Shown here piece after piece: positions 36,340 to 46,722 of a DNA stretch of 64,000 bases; positions within the stretch are counted from its first letter, which is position 1; each line of letters begins with the position of its first letter. The position numbers and the translations under genes are program-made. The notes under the pieces were generated by a model, which saw only the letters and a program-made list of their open reading frames with translations, ran no database searches and was not told the DNA's origin. Source of the stretch: Carallia brachiata (taxonomy: Eukaryota; Streptophyta; Magnoliopsida; Malpighiales; Rhizophoraceae); the NCBI GenBank assembly GCA_021464245.1, contig JADCRB010000102.1, positions 682,001 through 746,000 on the forward strand, given 5' to 3'.

Positions 36340-39300
36340 ATGGGGACTGAAAATCCTAGTCGTTCCGAATTTGCCTCCTTTTGCTTCTGCACCTCCAACT
36401 ATGACGCCATTTTCAACATCTGGCCCTATGGTTGGATCGGAGACCCCTGGCTTTAGGCCGACTTCATCCACTCCTCCAACTACCATGGCTTCTGTGTTTT
36501 CTGGGCCTCCATTTGGATCACAGACATCTGGTTTTAGACCTACGGCACCACCTAGGTTTAATGATCCATCTGTACCTTCTGCACCAGCATCAAGTGTTTT
36601 GCCCACAGCTGGGCCTTCCTTGCATTTTCCAACGCCGCCATTTCCTTCTGCACCTCAAGCTCTGCTCGATCGTTCCTCGCCTGTTGGACAACCATCGTTT
36701 CGACCTCCTCCCAGTCAAGTACCCTCTATGCCTTCTTTTCGTCCACAAGCACCGGTGCCATCTGTGCCAATGGGATCTGTCCCATCAAGTGTGAATGTTC
36801 CTCAGTCTTCCTCAGACTTGTCATTTGCCGCACCAAGGCTGAATTTTCAGTCCTCTTTTCCGGCTGCCAGGCCCACTTTGGATTCGTCTTTCGCTGGATA
36901 TGCGAAGCACTCGAATGCCATTTCGCAACCTCCTCCCATGCAGTCCCCTTTCAAGTCCAACAAGGAAGTTATGCAACTAGTGTGCCAGCACCATCTCCTC
37001 CTTTTCTTTCTCACCAAGGAGCTTATGTTCAACCTCCCCCAGTAGCAAACCCATTTGGGTTGCATTCAAGGGATCAAATGCAACACCCAGGCTCTATGCC
37101 TCCAGTGGGTGGTATCCAAGGCTTGGCAGAAGATTTCAGCTCACTCTCTGTTGGGTCTGTTCCAGGCACAATTGACCCTGGTCTGGATGCAAAGGCACTG
37201 CCGAGACCATTGGATGGGGATGTAGAGCCAAATTCATTGGGTGATGCATACTCCATGAATTGCAATCCTAGATATTTACGTCTGACCACTAATGCAATAC
37301 CAAATTCCCAATCCTTATTCTCAAGGTGGCATCTGCCTCTTGGAGCAGTGGTTAGTCCTCTCGCTGAGCCTCCTGATGGGGTAGGTGTCTCTGCCATCGA
37401 ATGAAAATGGAAATTTAGGAATGTTGTGATTTCTGGTTATGTGAATAAATTCTATTTTCCTTGGGTACTGCTGTTTTTCAGGAAGAGGTACCAGTACTTA
37501 ATTTTGTTTCAACTGGCATCATACGGTGTAGAAGATGTCGCACATATGTGAATCCATATGTAACATTTACTGATGCTGGAAGGAAGTGGCGTTGCAACAT
37601 TTGTGCTCTACTTAATGATGGTAGGTCAAAAGAGATTTCTGATAGTTATTCAATAATAAGTGTGCTATATCAAAGTGTGGGACCATACAAGAGGCTATGT
37701 TAGCACTGGCACTTAGCAGCTATGGCCCAGGGTATGGACTTACCCCGGGCTAAATTGTTTCATTTTTGCCAGGACTGAATTATAGTCTTCAAGGAAAATT
37801 TTTGAACCGGAAGTAAAAGTGACTTGGGGATGGCGTTTAATCTTTCACCTGTTTCCATATCACGTTGTTGTACTGTTTGAGTTGGCAGGCAGAAGGTTTA
37901 TCACTGCTTAGCTAGATTGTATCACCATAAAATGGGACATTGCAAGCTTTAGTCTGAGTTCATGTTATTGTTCATAGATCCTTGGAGTTTTTGGTCATGC
38001 TGCTTATTTACTTGTGTGTATTAAATTGCTTCAGATAGGATGATGTTCAGGTTGTGAATGAGCATAAATTTTTATACGTCTGGTTACCATCAGCTCTTGA
38101 TAATTGGAAATACACCTTGGTTCTATGTGCCCAGTACAACTCTGCAGCACTCTTAACCCTCGCTTATTTCTCTGCCTTTTACATTTTGTCCCATCAATTT
38201 TCGGGAATGACTCTGATTTAGCGCAAAACTGAAAAGGGACTTGTGTTAATAGCTTATATGCTTATCATGTGTCTACTTCATGGGTTGGCTACCTGTCGTT
38301 TGTCTTTCTTTCTGTGGATTTCCTGTATCACTTTTGCTCTCTCTCTCTCTTTCTGAATACCATGTTCTTTGCAGTTTAGATGTGTGGTATTGCTGAAAAT
38401 CTTCTGTTTCCAGTGTCCTATATTGTTTTGTAAGCATAGCTGCTGGACTGATGTAGCTCTCATGTTCAGTTCCTGGAGAGTATTTTGCCCATTTAGATGC
38501 CACTGGAAGAAGAATTGATTTGGATGAGAGACCTGAGTTGACAAAGGGTAGTGTGGAATTTGTTGCTCCAACTGAGTATATGGTGCGGCCACCAATGCCA
38601 CCCCTATATTTCTTTCTAATTGATGTTTCAATATCGGCAGTTCGAAGTGGTATGATTGAGGTGAGTTTTTCCGGCTAAGGACTAGAGTCCTCTCCCAGAC
38701 ATCTTGGTTGTGGTATGTTAAGTGTGACTTTTTGCAATATGATATTAGATCTCATATATTCTCCTCACATCTTGAAGAAAGTGTATGTTGACAGATTGTG
38801 TGGTGCTTCACTTATAGGTGTGCCGAGTAAAACTACATCTGGATGTATGTTGATATGTTTCCTGCCACAAAACGCGTGCCTGCGAAATGTTTGACATGTG
38901 ATTCTTGCAAGCAAAACTAGTAAAGGAAATAGGGATAGTTACCTGTTGAAAAAAAATCTCTCTCTCTCTCTCTCTCTCTATGTGACTTTTTGGTTATATT
39001 GTTCTTGTTTTTTGAACTTCCTTCAGTCAAATCAAGAACATATACATTTTTTTAATCTAAGCAATTAATAAACTTGTATCATAATATGTCATGGTGTGTG
39101 ACTTTTATTTAGAACTCTATTGATGTTTGGACTTCCATATGTGTGTTGTGTGGCTTGGGCTTTTGTTTTGCATACCTTACATATTACATATATATTTGAC
39201 CTTTGACTTTCATAGGTTGTTGCCCAAACTATTAAGTCTTGTTTGGATGACTTGCCTGGTTTCCCCAGAACGCAGATTGGGTTTATCACCTATGACAGCA

Positions 39301-40566
39301 CAATCCACTTTTACAATATGAAGGCAAGTGCAATGCAATTGTATCAAACATAATATTTCAGTTTTAACAGGTTTTATCTCACAATTTGGCTGATAAATTA
39401 AGTTTTTTTTTTTTTCTTTGTTCAGTCATCTTTAACACAGCCTCAAATGATGGTGGTTTCAGACCTGGATGATATATTCATTCCATTGCCTGATGATCTC
39501 CTCGTTAATTTGTCTGAATCTAGAAGTGTGGTGGAAGCATTTCTAGATAGCCTTCCCTCCATGTTTCAGGACAGTATGAATTTGGAATCTGCTTTTGGTC
39601 CTGCTTTAAAGGCTGCATTCATGGTTATGGTGTGTTGCTTGTATCATACCTACTACATCATTTATTTAATTTGTGCTTTAGTTAAAAGATCTAATGTTCC
39701 CCTAATATATAATTCTTGTCTGTGAATAATTGTTTGAGTGGAAAAATGGGATGACATTGTGACTGAGAACAGCTCATTCCATTAATGGTACTTGACATAG
39801 GTGGAGACTTTGCCTTGGAGCTAATTATTAGGTTTATCTCTTTTTATTTTTCTATTGGATAATTCAGCTATGCAGTTCTTGCAATGGTGATGATATCAAT
39901 TTCAAAGTTCTTTATACAAGTCAGCTTAGCATTAACCCATGAAGAAGGGGCTTTTACATTTGCATCCTCTTCTTCTTTAAGTAACACTTGCTTTTCTTTT
40001 TCTTTTGTTTATGTCTTCTGGTTTATGTGGTTTTTTTGTTCCTTTGTAAAGTAGTTTCCTCCAGTACTCTCTGTGCATCAACTTATGTTCTTTCTCTCAC
40101 CATGATCCCTCTTCGCAGAGTCAACTTGGTGGTAAATTGTTGATCTTTCAGAACACCATGCCGTCCCTTGGTGTTGGTCGATTAAAGCTGCGTGGGGATG
40201 ATTCTCGGGTCCATGGAACAGATAAGGAATATACTTTAAGAGTGCCAGAGGATCCATTCTATAAACAAATGGCTGCTGATTTAACTAAGTACCAAATAGG
40301 AGTCAATGTATATGCATTTAGCGACAAGTACACTGATATAGCCTCCTTAGGTATGCAAAGCTTTTAGCTTGTAGCATGTTTTCACTGAAAGAAATGAGAA
40401 TTTAAACATCTTTCTTTATATTTCTATTGTGAAATTTCTTTTTTTTATTATCATGGCATCCAAGGCCTCCAAACTAATGTTTGATTTTCTTTCTTTCTTT
40501 TTTAATTTTTCAATTTCAATGGCTGTGTGTGGCATTTTCATTTTTTAGTATGCTTTTCAGAGTGTC

Positions 40567-40606
<40 letters not shown>

Positions 40607-43091
40607 CATATATTTTTCTGTTTATTGTTTACCAAATTATTCTTACAATCCTTCATGCCAGGTTTCTCGATCTCTTCTTTTGTTTGCATATGTATGACAC
40701 TTCACAACATTTTTCCGCCAGTTTATGGATCATGGATATGACTTAGTGGCGCTCTCTTGCTGTAGGAACTCTGGCAAAATATACGGGTGGACAGGTATAT
40801 TACTATCCAAGTTTCCAATCAACCAATCACGGGGAGAAGTTGAGACATGAGCTTACCAGAGATCTTACGAGGGAAACTGCCTGGGAAGCTGTCATGCGTA
40901 TAAGATGTGGAAAAGGTCTATCCACAACCTTATTCTAAATAAGTCTTCTTTGGAACAAAGTCTTGAAAATATTTGAAAATCTATCGTATTAAAGTTTGTT
41001 TCTTTTTTAAAGTACCTGTTCTAGCATTATGTGGGTGGATGTACAAAGATCTGATTCTTTCCCACACTTTTCCCCTGTACTCAGGAATTCGTTTTACATC
41101 TTATCATGGGAACTTCATGCTAAGGTCCACTGATTTATTAGCACTTCCAGCTGTTGATTGTGACAAGGCATATGCAATGCAGTTATCACTTGAAGAAACT
41201 TTATTGACAACCCAGACAGTATATTTTCAAGTTGCTTTACTGTATCCTTTGAGCAGAATTTGGAATCTAAAATCTTCATGGAGCTGCAACAATTATACCT
41301 TGTGATAATCATTTTCATTCGGTAAACAACAACAATAACAACAAAGCCTTAATCCCATATTCAATTGTGGTCAGCTACATAGATTTTTCTCCTTATTTCA
41401 TTCTTTTATGAACTAGGTTTGGTATGAGATCTAATTGTTCTAAATACTTCAATTATCTCTGTTTTGTAAATCTCTTCATAAACAGTTTTGAGTGGGGCTC
41501 ATTCATCCAACACTACCTTTTCAATTTTGTGCGCCGATTTTTGTTAATTGCACCCGAGTGCATTTGTGTTGTTGAACAAAATTGGTAGTCTAGTACTTTT
41601 GGAGTGCAAATAGAACTTAAATGACTAAGCATTTCTTAACTATCAAAAGATATACTGCATCCTGTGGAGAGAGGCGTATAAGGGTTCACACAGCAGCAGC
41701 TCCAGTAGTTGCTGATTTAGGGGATATGTATCGCCAGGCTGACACTGGTGCGTCGTCTCTGTACTGTCTAGGCTGGGTAGGTCTAAAATGGATTTTGCAC
41801 TGATTCTGATCTATAGCTTGATATTGAGAGAAACATCATATTCATCTTATCTATTTTATAATTTCCAGCAATTGAGAAGACTTTGACCCATAAGCTTGAA
41901 GATGCACGAAACTCTGTGCAGTTAAGGATTGTAAAAGCCCTCAAAGACTATCGAAATCTATATGCAGTGCAGCATCGCCTGGGAGGCAGAATGATATATC
42001 CTGAGTGCCTGAAACTCTTGCCTTTGTATGGATTAGCACTCTGTAAATCAGCACCTCTTAGAGGAGGGTATGCTGATGTTCAGCTTGATGAACGTTGTGC
42101 AGCAGGATCCACTATGATGGCATTGCCTGTTAAAAAATTGTTGAAGCTACTATATCCTAGCTTGGTTAGAGTGGATGATTATCTTCTAAAGGTAAAATAT
42201 TTTCCTATACTTATATTGGGTCTGTAAAGATTTTGTATAACCTAAATGTCCTATTTCCATGTCATGGATGCAGGCATCTGCCCATGCTGATGACTTAAAG
42301 AACGTAATAAGGAGGTCACCACTGACAGCAGAGAGCCTAGATTCTAGGGGCCTTTATATATACGATGACGGTTTCCGCTTCGTTATATGGTTTGGTAGAA
42401 TGCTTTCACCTGATGTGGCTATGAATCTACTTGGACCAGAGGCAGCAGCAGAACTATCAAGGGTATACATCGTCGCTTGCAATGGTCTATTTGTATCAAC
42501 AATGCTGTAACATCACATGTTCAATACCTTCTCAATAAATTTGGGTTGGCTTGAGCAATCATATTATTTAATGATAGGTTCTGATACTGGTTTAGACTTT
42601 GGCATTGCCACAGTGGGGCATTACTACCTTTGTTCCAATAGACTTTGGCCTAAATGGGTGCATCCGTGATGATTAGTGTTTGAAAAGTAAGCTACAGAAG
42701 AGCTTCTTGTTGTGTGGGTATTATATAGTTGTAAAGATTGTCCATGTGAGAGTGCAGAAATCAATTCACATGAATATCGGACTAGATATTGATGTCTTGA
42801 ATCTTATGATTGTTGGAATAGTGTAAGATTGACGTCCTTTCTTTCTGTGCTATTCAGGTTATGCTTAGCGAACGCGATACTGAAATGTCCAAAAAGCTAA
42901 TGGGGATACTAAAGAAATTAAGGGAAAGTGATCCTTCTTATTACCAGCTGTGTCAGCTTGTAAGGCAGGGTGAACAGCCCAGAGAAGGCTTCCTTCTTCT
43001 CACGAATCTTGTGGAGGACCAGATTGGTGGCATCAATGGTTATGTTGATTGGATGCTGCAAATACATCGTCAAGTCCAGCAAACCCCTTGA
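36340..43091 (+). CDS. SEC24A: SEC24A-like COPII coat subunit
   Basis: SEC24 pairs with SEC23 in the inner COPII coat and selects cargo for ER-to-Golgi vesicles. Coding exons: 36340-37380, 37482-37620, 38470-38660, 39216-39323, 39426-39629, 40119-40350, 40766-40915, 41085-41241, 41650-41776, 41869-42191, 42274-42462, 42858-43091. A Pro/Ser-rich N-terminal half is followed by the zinc finger (CRRC and CNIC, exon 2), the trunk domain ([20 protein letters not shown]), beta-sandwich and helical regions ([26 protein letters not shown]), and the gelsolin-like domain ([20 protein letters not shown]). The expected product is about 1031 residues, close to Arabidopsis SEC24A. Start ATG 36340 gives MGTEN, the family start. 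Three single-base discrepancies break the frame (about 36364, 36951, 41754; see findings). The exon 4 donor is GC, and the 41242-41649 intron is U12-type. Confidence 0.92.
39324..39425 (+). other. GC-AG intron of the SEC24 gene
   Basis: The exon ends ATG AAG and the intron starts GCAAGT; the next exon starts TCA TCT after TTCAG, giving the conserved NMKSSLTQPQ junction. No GT donor nearby keeps this reading. Confidence 0.8.
40571..40604. repeat. (CT)17 microsatellite in a SEC24 intron
   Basis: Perfect CT repeats in the intron 40351-40765. Confidence 0.9.
41242..41649 (+). other. U12-type (minor spliceosome) intron of the SEC24 gene
   Basis: The donor is GTATCCTTT, an exact U12-type 5' splice site. 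TTTCTTAAC at 41632-41640 matches the U12 branch-site pattern, with the branch A about 10-11 nt before the AG at 41648-41649. Splicing there restores conserved [16 protein letters not shown]. The intron also carries a SINE-like insertion at 41322-41480. Confidence 0.85.
41322..41480 (+). repeat. SINE-like repeat within the U12 intron
   Basis: (AAC)n-type start (AACAACAACAATAACAACAA), then AGCCTTAATCCCATATTC and GTGGTCAGCTACATAGATTT. This wording is widespread in plant genomes as a SINE-derived repeat. Shorter relatives are at 1817-1862 and about 55790-55840. Confidence 0.55.
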
Positions 43092-43870
43092 TATTCAAAG
43101 GCAATAGCAATTTCCTTAAAACAGAAATGGTAATGGACGATTCAGCTTTATTTTACACCAATTTATTTTGATGTTGCAACGAGTATGTGATTTTAGACTT
43201 TTGTTGGACTTCAGTTATATGCTAGGTGACGATAATTTTATCATATTGGTTGGTTCATGCAAATAAAAATTCCTTATAGGAATATTACAAAATTTTGATA
43301 AAGGCTTACACAATTCCCTTGTGATGTAGGTGATAAATGTATTGCGTTTTGCCGGTTAAATTTCTTCATGACAGGATGTGTTTATCTGCCCATGAGTTGT
43401 TCATTATCTTGGAAACTAAAAATTTCATTGTTGATGATTTTTTAATTTTGATTTTATTCGTTATGCAGGTCTCTGCATTTTTCTGATCTGGCTGGTGGCT
43501 TCCCATATGTAGACTCTTCGAAATATTTCTTCAATGTCATAATAATCCGGACTTAAACCCGGGTTTTGCTACGCAGAATGGGCGGTTGAGTTGAACTGAT
43601 TGCTAGATGGATTTGGAACAACATACTATTTATTACAACAGAGGATTCAATAATTGGGAAAGATGTACTTTAGTGATCAGCATGGTGTCGCAGTTTTGAT
43701 GTTAAAAGTGAAACGATTAAATTTTTCTGTGATATCCCTTTTTTCTAAACAATTTTGTAGCTGTACTTTTATTTGTCTTAGACAGCTAGTTTAAGTTCAA
43801 ATTTGTCATGGTACTCGAATCATCTTGTTGTGTGCCGTATGCTGTGCACGGTTGTAAAAAACATTTTCTA
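43092..43870 (+). other. SEC24 3' UTR and downstream region
   Basis: Downstream of the stop, with AATAAA-like signals (AAATAAAAAT at about 43260). A possible 3' UTR intron acceptor (TTATGCAG, ending about 43469) is present. Exact end unknown. Confidence 0.45.
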
Positions 43871-43989
43871 TTAAATTCTTTTGCCGCCGTAAATTTCTCT
43901 AGCGTTCTTTATAGGATACGTTTTGGTAGATTAGCCCCGTGAAGGCTGAAGCAATGGCTCCATAAGGCGAACAAAGCACTTGTTAGCGG

Positions 43990-44254
43990 ACTGCCTAACT
44001 TCTCCTTTCCAGAAGAGCAGAATTGGCAGGGTTTGCGACTGGTAGGTGGGATTCGTGGGAAGCTCGCTCCTTTGGGTGGACTAAAATAAATACAGATGGT
44101 GGTGCTCAGGAAAATTTGGGTCAAGCTGGCTATGGCCTGTGGGGTCTACTAGGGGATGATTGTGGAATTTGGCGTAGTGGTTTTATGGCTCCGGCTAGTG
44201 TAATCACTAAGATGGTGGTAGAGTTTTTAGGACGTGAGTCACTAATTTTATAAA
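43990..44254 (+). pseudogene. LINE RNase H-domain fragment
   Basis: The frame at 44023-44253 reads GWTKINTDGGAQENLGQAGY, then GLLGDDCGIWRSGFM. This matches the W-K-NTDG and LRD-G-W-GF motifs of the LINE C-terminal RNase H. It is truncated on the right at the MITE that starts at 44255. Confidence 0.65.
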
Positions 44255-44694
44255 GGCAAATTTATAAATTTCATCACCATCTTTCGGCTTTTTAAAAATT
44301 TCATCTACAACGTTTTTTGTTTTGAATTCACCCTCAACGTTTACTCTCCGTCAATTTTTTTTGTCATTTACCGTTAGTTGACTGTTAAGTGTGATATATG
44401 CAATTAATTAGAGATATATTTAATATTTTTATATAATTGAAAGAAAGAGATTAAAAAAAAGTTATAGGAAATAGATTATCAATTGTAAGGTGATAACATA
44501 TTGCTGATGCGGGCTATAAATAGGATAATTTATCACTGACTGGACTGTCATGTATCACACTTAACGGTCAACTAACGGAAAAAGGCAAAAAAAATTGACG
44601 GAGAAAACGTTGAGGGTGAAATTCAAAACAAAAAAACGTTGTGAGTGAAATTTTAAAAAATCAGAAAATAGTATGTGAAATTCATAGATTTGCC
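44255..44694. mobile_element. MULE-type MITE with long inverted repeats and perfect 9-bp target duplication
   Basis: Flanked by TTTTATAAA at 44246-44254 and 44695-44703. The ends are GGCAAATTTATAAATTTC and, reading inward from the right, GGCAAATCTATGAATTTC. The inverted repeats extend about 150 bp, with shared words CAACGTTTTTTGTTTTGAAT, CACCCTCAACGTTT, CCGTCAATTTTTTTTG and CCGTTAGTTGAC. The 440-bp element is noncoding. The 9-bp duplication and long repeats fit Mutator-like elements. Confidence 0.85.
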
Positions 44695-44703
44695 TTTTAT
44701 AAA

Positions 44704-46069
44704 ACTAAAACATTGTGTCTAAACATTGGCCTAAATGTGTAGGGATTAATTTTGGATTTTAGCTTTATAATAATTATTTATTTGTTGATAATAAAATATT
44801 TTATAATTTTATAATATCATTTTTGTTATAATTATATTAATAATACTTCTCCGTTGTAATAATCATTATTATTAACAAAATTTTATGTTAACATGTTTAT
44901 TTTGGATTTATATTTATGTTTATTATTATGAAGTATATTATTATTATTATTATTATTATTGTGGTTATCTAATATTTTTAATTTGACATCATATTACCAT
45001 AGTTTGTTGTATTTTATAATTTCTAATTTGATGTTCATAATTCTTTATTTAATAAAATCTCTTATTTTTATCATGATATAAGGATTGTTGTACAATTGAT
45101 ATTGATTTTGAATTCAGACAGAAACAAACAAGTACATAAGATTTTGATTTCAATTCTCGAGTAACACTAAGTATATTATGAAACAAGTTATTCTGTTTTT
45201 AATTCTACTTAATTATGATTTTGCCCTAAATTTTATAGAGCGATGGAAGACGAGAGAATGAGAAAGATTAATTAATTAGAAGTGGAAACAATGATTCTGA
45301 TATATGGAGAATCTCATTTTTAAAAACAAGTGAATGTTAATGAAAATTATTTTTGCTAAATATTAAGAATAAGAATCATTTATTCTTGATTTTTATTCTC
45401 ATGTAAAATATAGCTAACCAAACATTACATGGTCATTCGATAATGAGTCGACAATTGACTCGATAAAATTTACTTATCGTAGTTAACATTTTATGTTTAC
45501 GAGATAAAGTCAATCAAGTTCAAATAACATTTAATGCTTTTACGACAATCTTATTGATTGAGCTTGAATGATTTTGCCACATAAATGTTAAAAATCTTTT
45601 TGGTTTTTATCACGTGGCATTAAGTGAATTATTAAGCGAATTTCGCTTTATAAGTGTTAAATATTGATTAAGATAAGTGAATTTTTTCATATTAGTATCG
45701 ACTTATTATTAAATAATAATAAAATATTATTGACTCATTCGTATAATTTTGTAAAAAGTTGTCGCGTTAGACAATCATTTTGTTAATAACTCATGGAATG
45801 ATTTAAAACTATATGGCCAAGTGCTGCCTCACGCAAGCGACCATTTATTATTAGTCGGCCATCTGGAAGCCCACCAAATGAAAAAAAATCTTTCAAACTT
45901 TTATTTTAAAAACTTAAAATTTAAATTAACATTAAATATATTTAAAATACGTTTAAATACATTAAAAGTTTAATTTTCAGTTACGCATTGGAGCACCGCA
46001 CGGCCATCCCATTATAAACTTACACAAAATACAAAGGGAACTAACACATATTTTAAATATTTTTATATT
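44704..46069. other. AT-rich intergenic DNA with (ATT)n
   Basis: No gene recognised. An (ATT)n run is at about 44936-44960. Confidence 0.45.
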
Positions 46070-46210
46070 AAACGGTGTCTTAATTAAAATTAATATTAAT
46101 ATTTTTAAAATAAAATTAATAATTTTTAAAATATAAAAATAATAAATATTTTAAAAATTATTAATTTTATTTTAAAAATATTAATTTTAATTTTAATTAA
46201 AATTCCGTTT
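46070..46210. mobile_element. AT-rich foldback (MITE-like hairpin)
   Basis: A near-complete palindrome. The left arm starts AAACGGTGTCTTAATTAAAA and the right arm ends TTTTAATTAAAATTCCGTTT, with internal complementary blocks (TTTTTAAAATAAAATTAATA and its complement) around a short loop near 46135. Arms are about 62 nt each. Confidence 0.7.
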
Positions 46211-46249
46211 AAGAGGTCAATACTTGAAATGCCAACAATTTTTTCAAAT

Positions 46250-46337
46250 AAAAAAAAAGGGTAAATCATTATTCAATTTGCTTGGTTCCGCAAGCGGAAG
46301 AAGAAGAATATATCACAACAACCGCCCACCCCCACGG

Positions 46338-46372
<35 letters not shown>

Positions 46373-46722
46373 TGGAAAATTCAATTCAACAATCAGCCAG
46401 GCATCTCGTCTCTGACTAGCGCTTGCCTTTTCTTTCTTTGTATATTATATTTTTATTTTGATTATTTCATTTCACATAAATTTTCTCTTTCTTCGTTGTT
46501 CTCTCTTTCTCTTAACAACTCAAAAGTTTCAAGACATCCACCGCTGTGTGGTACGTTTTTATTTATCCATTTTTATATTTTTGGGGAAAATAAAAGAGTT
46601 TTCAAAAGCAAAGAAACGATGATGGCGGATCTCAGTAAGATTAAGATCAGCAGTTAGTTTGTTGATTGTTTGTTTGTTTCAGTGATTTTTTTTTTAAATT
46701 TTTTTGGCAGTGAGAGGGAGAC
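46250..46722 (+). promoter_or_regulatory. Citrate synthase promoter/5' UTR with (CT)n
   Basis: A (CT)n tract at 46342-46370 lies within a likely 5' UTR. A probable leader intron ends with the acceptor TTTTTTTGGCAG at 46710, 12 nt before the ATG; its donor may be CTGTGTG|GTACGT near 46551. Confidence 0.45.
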
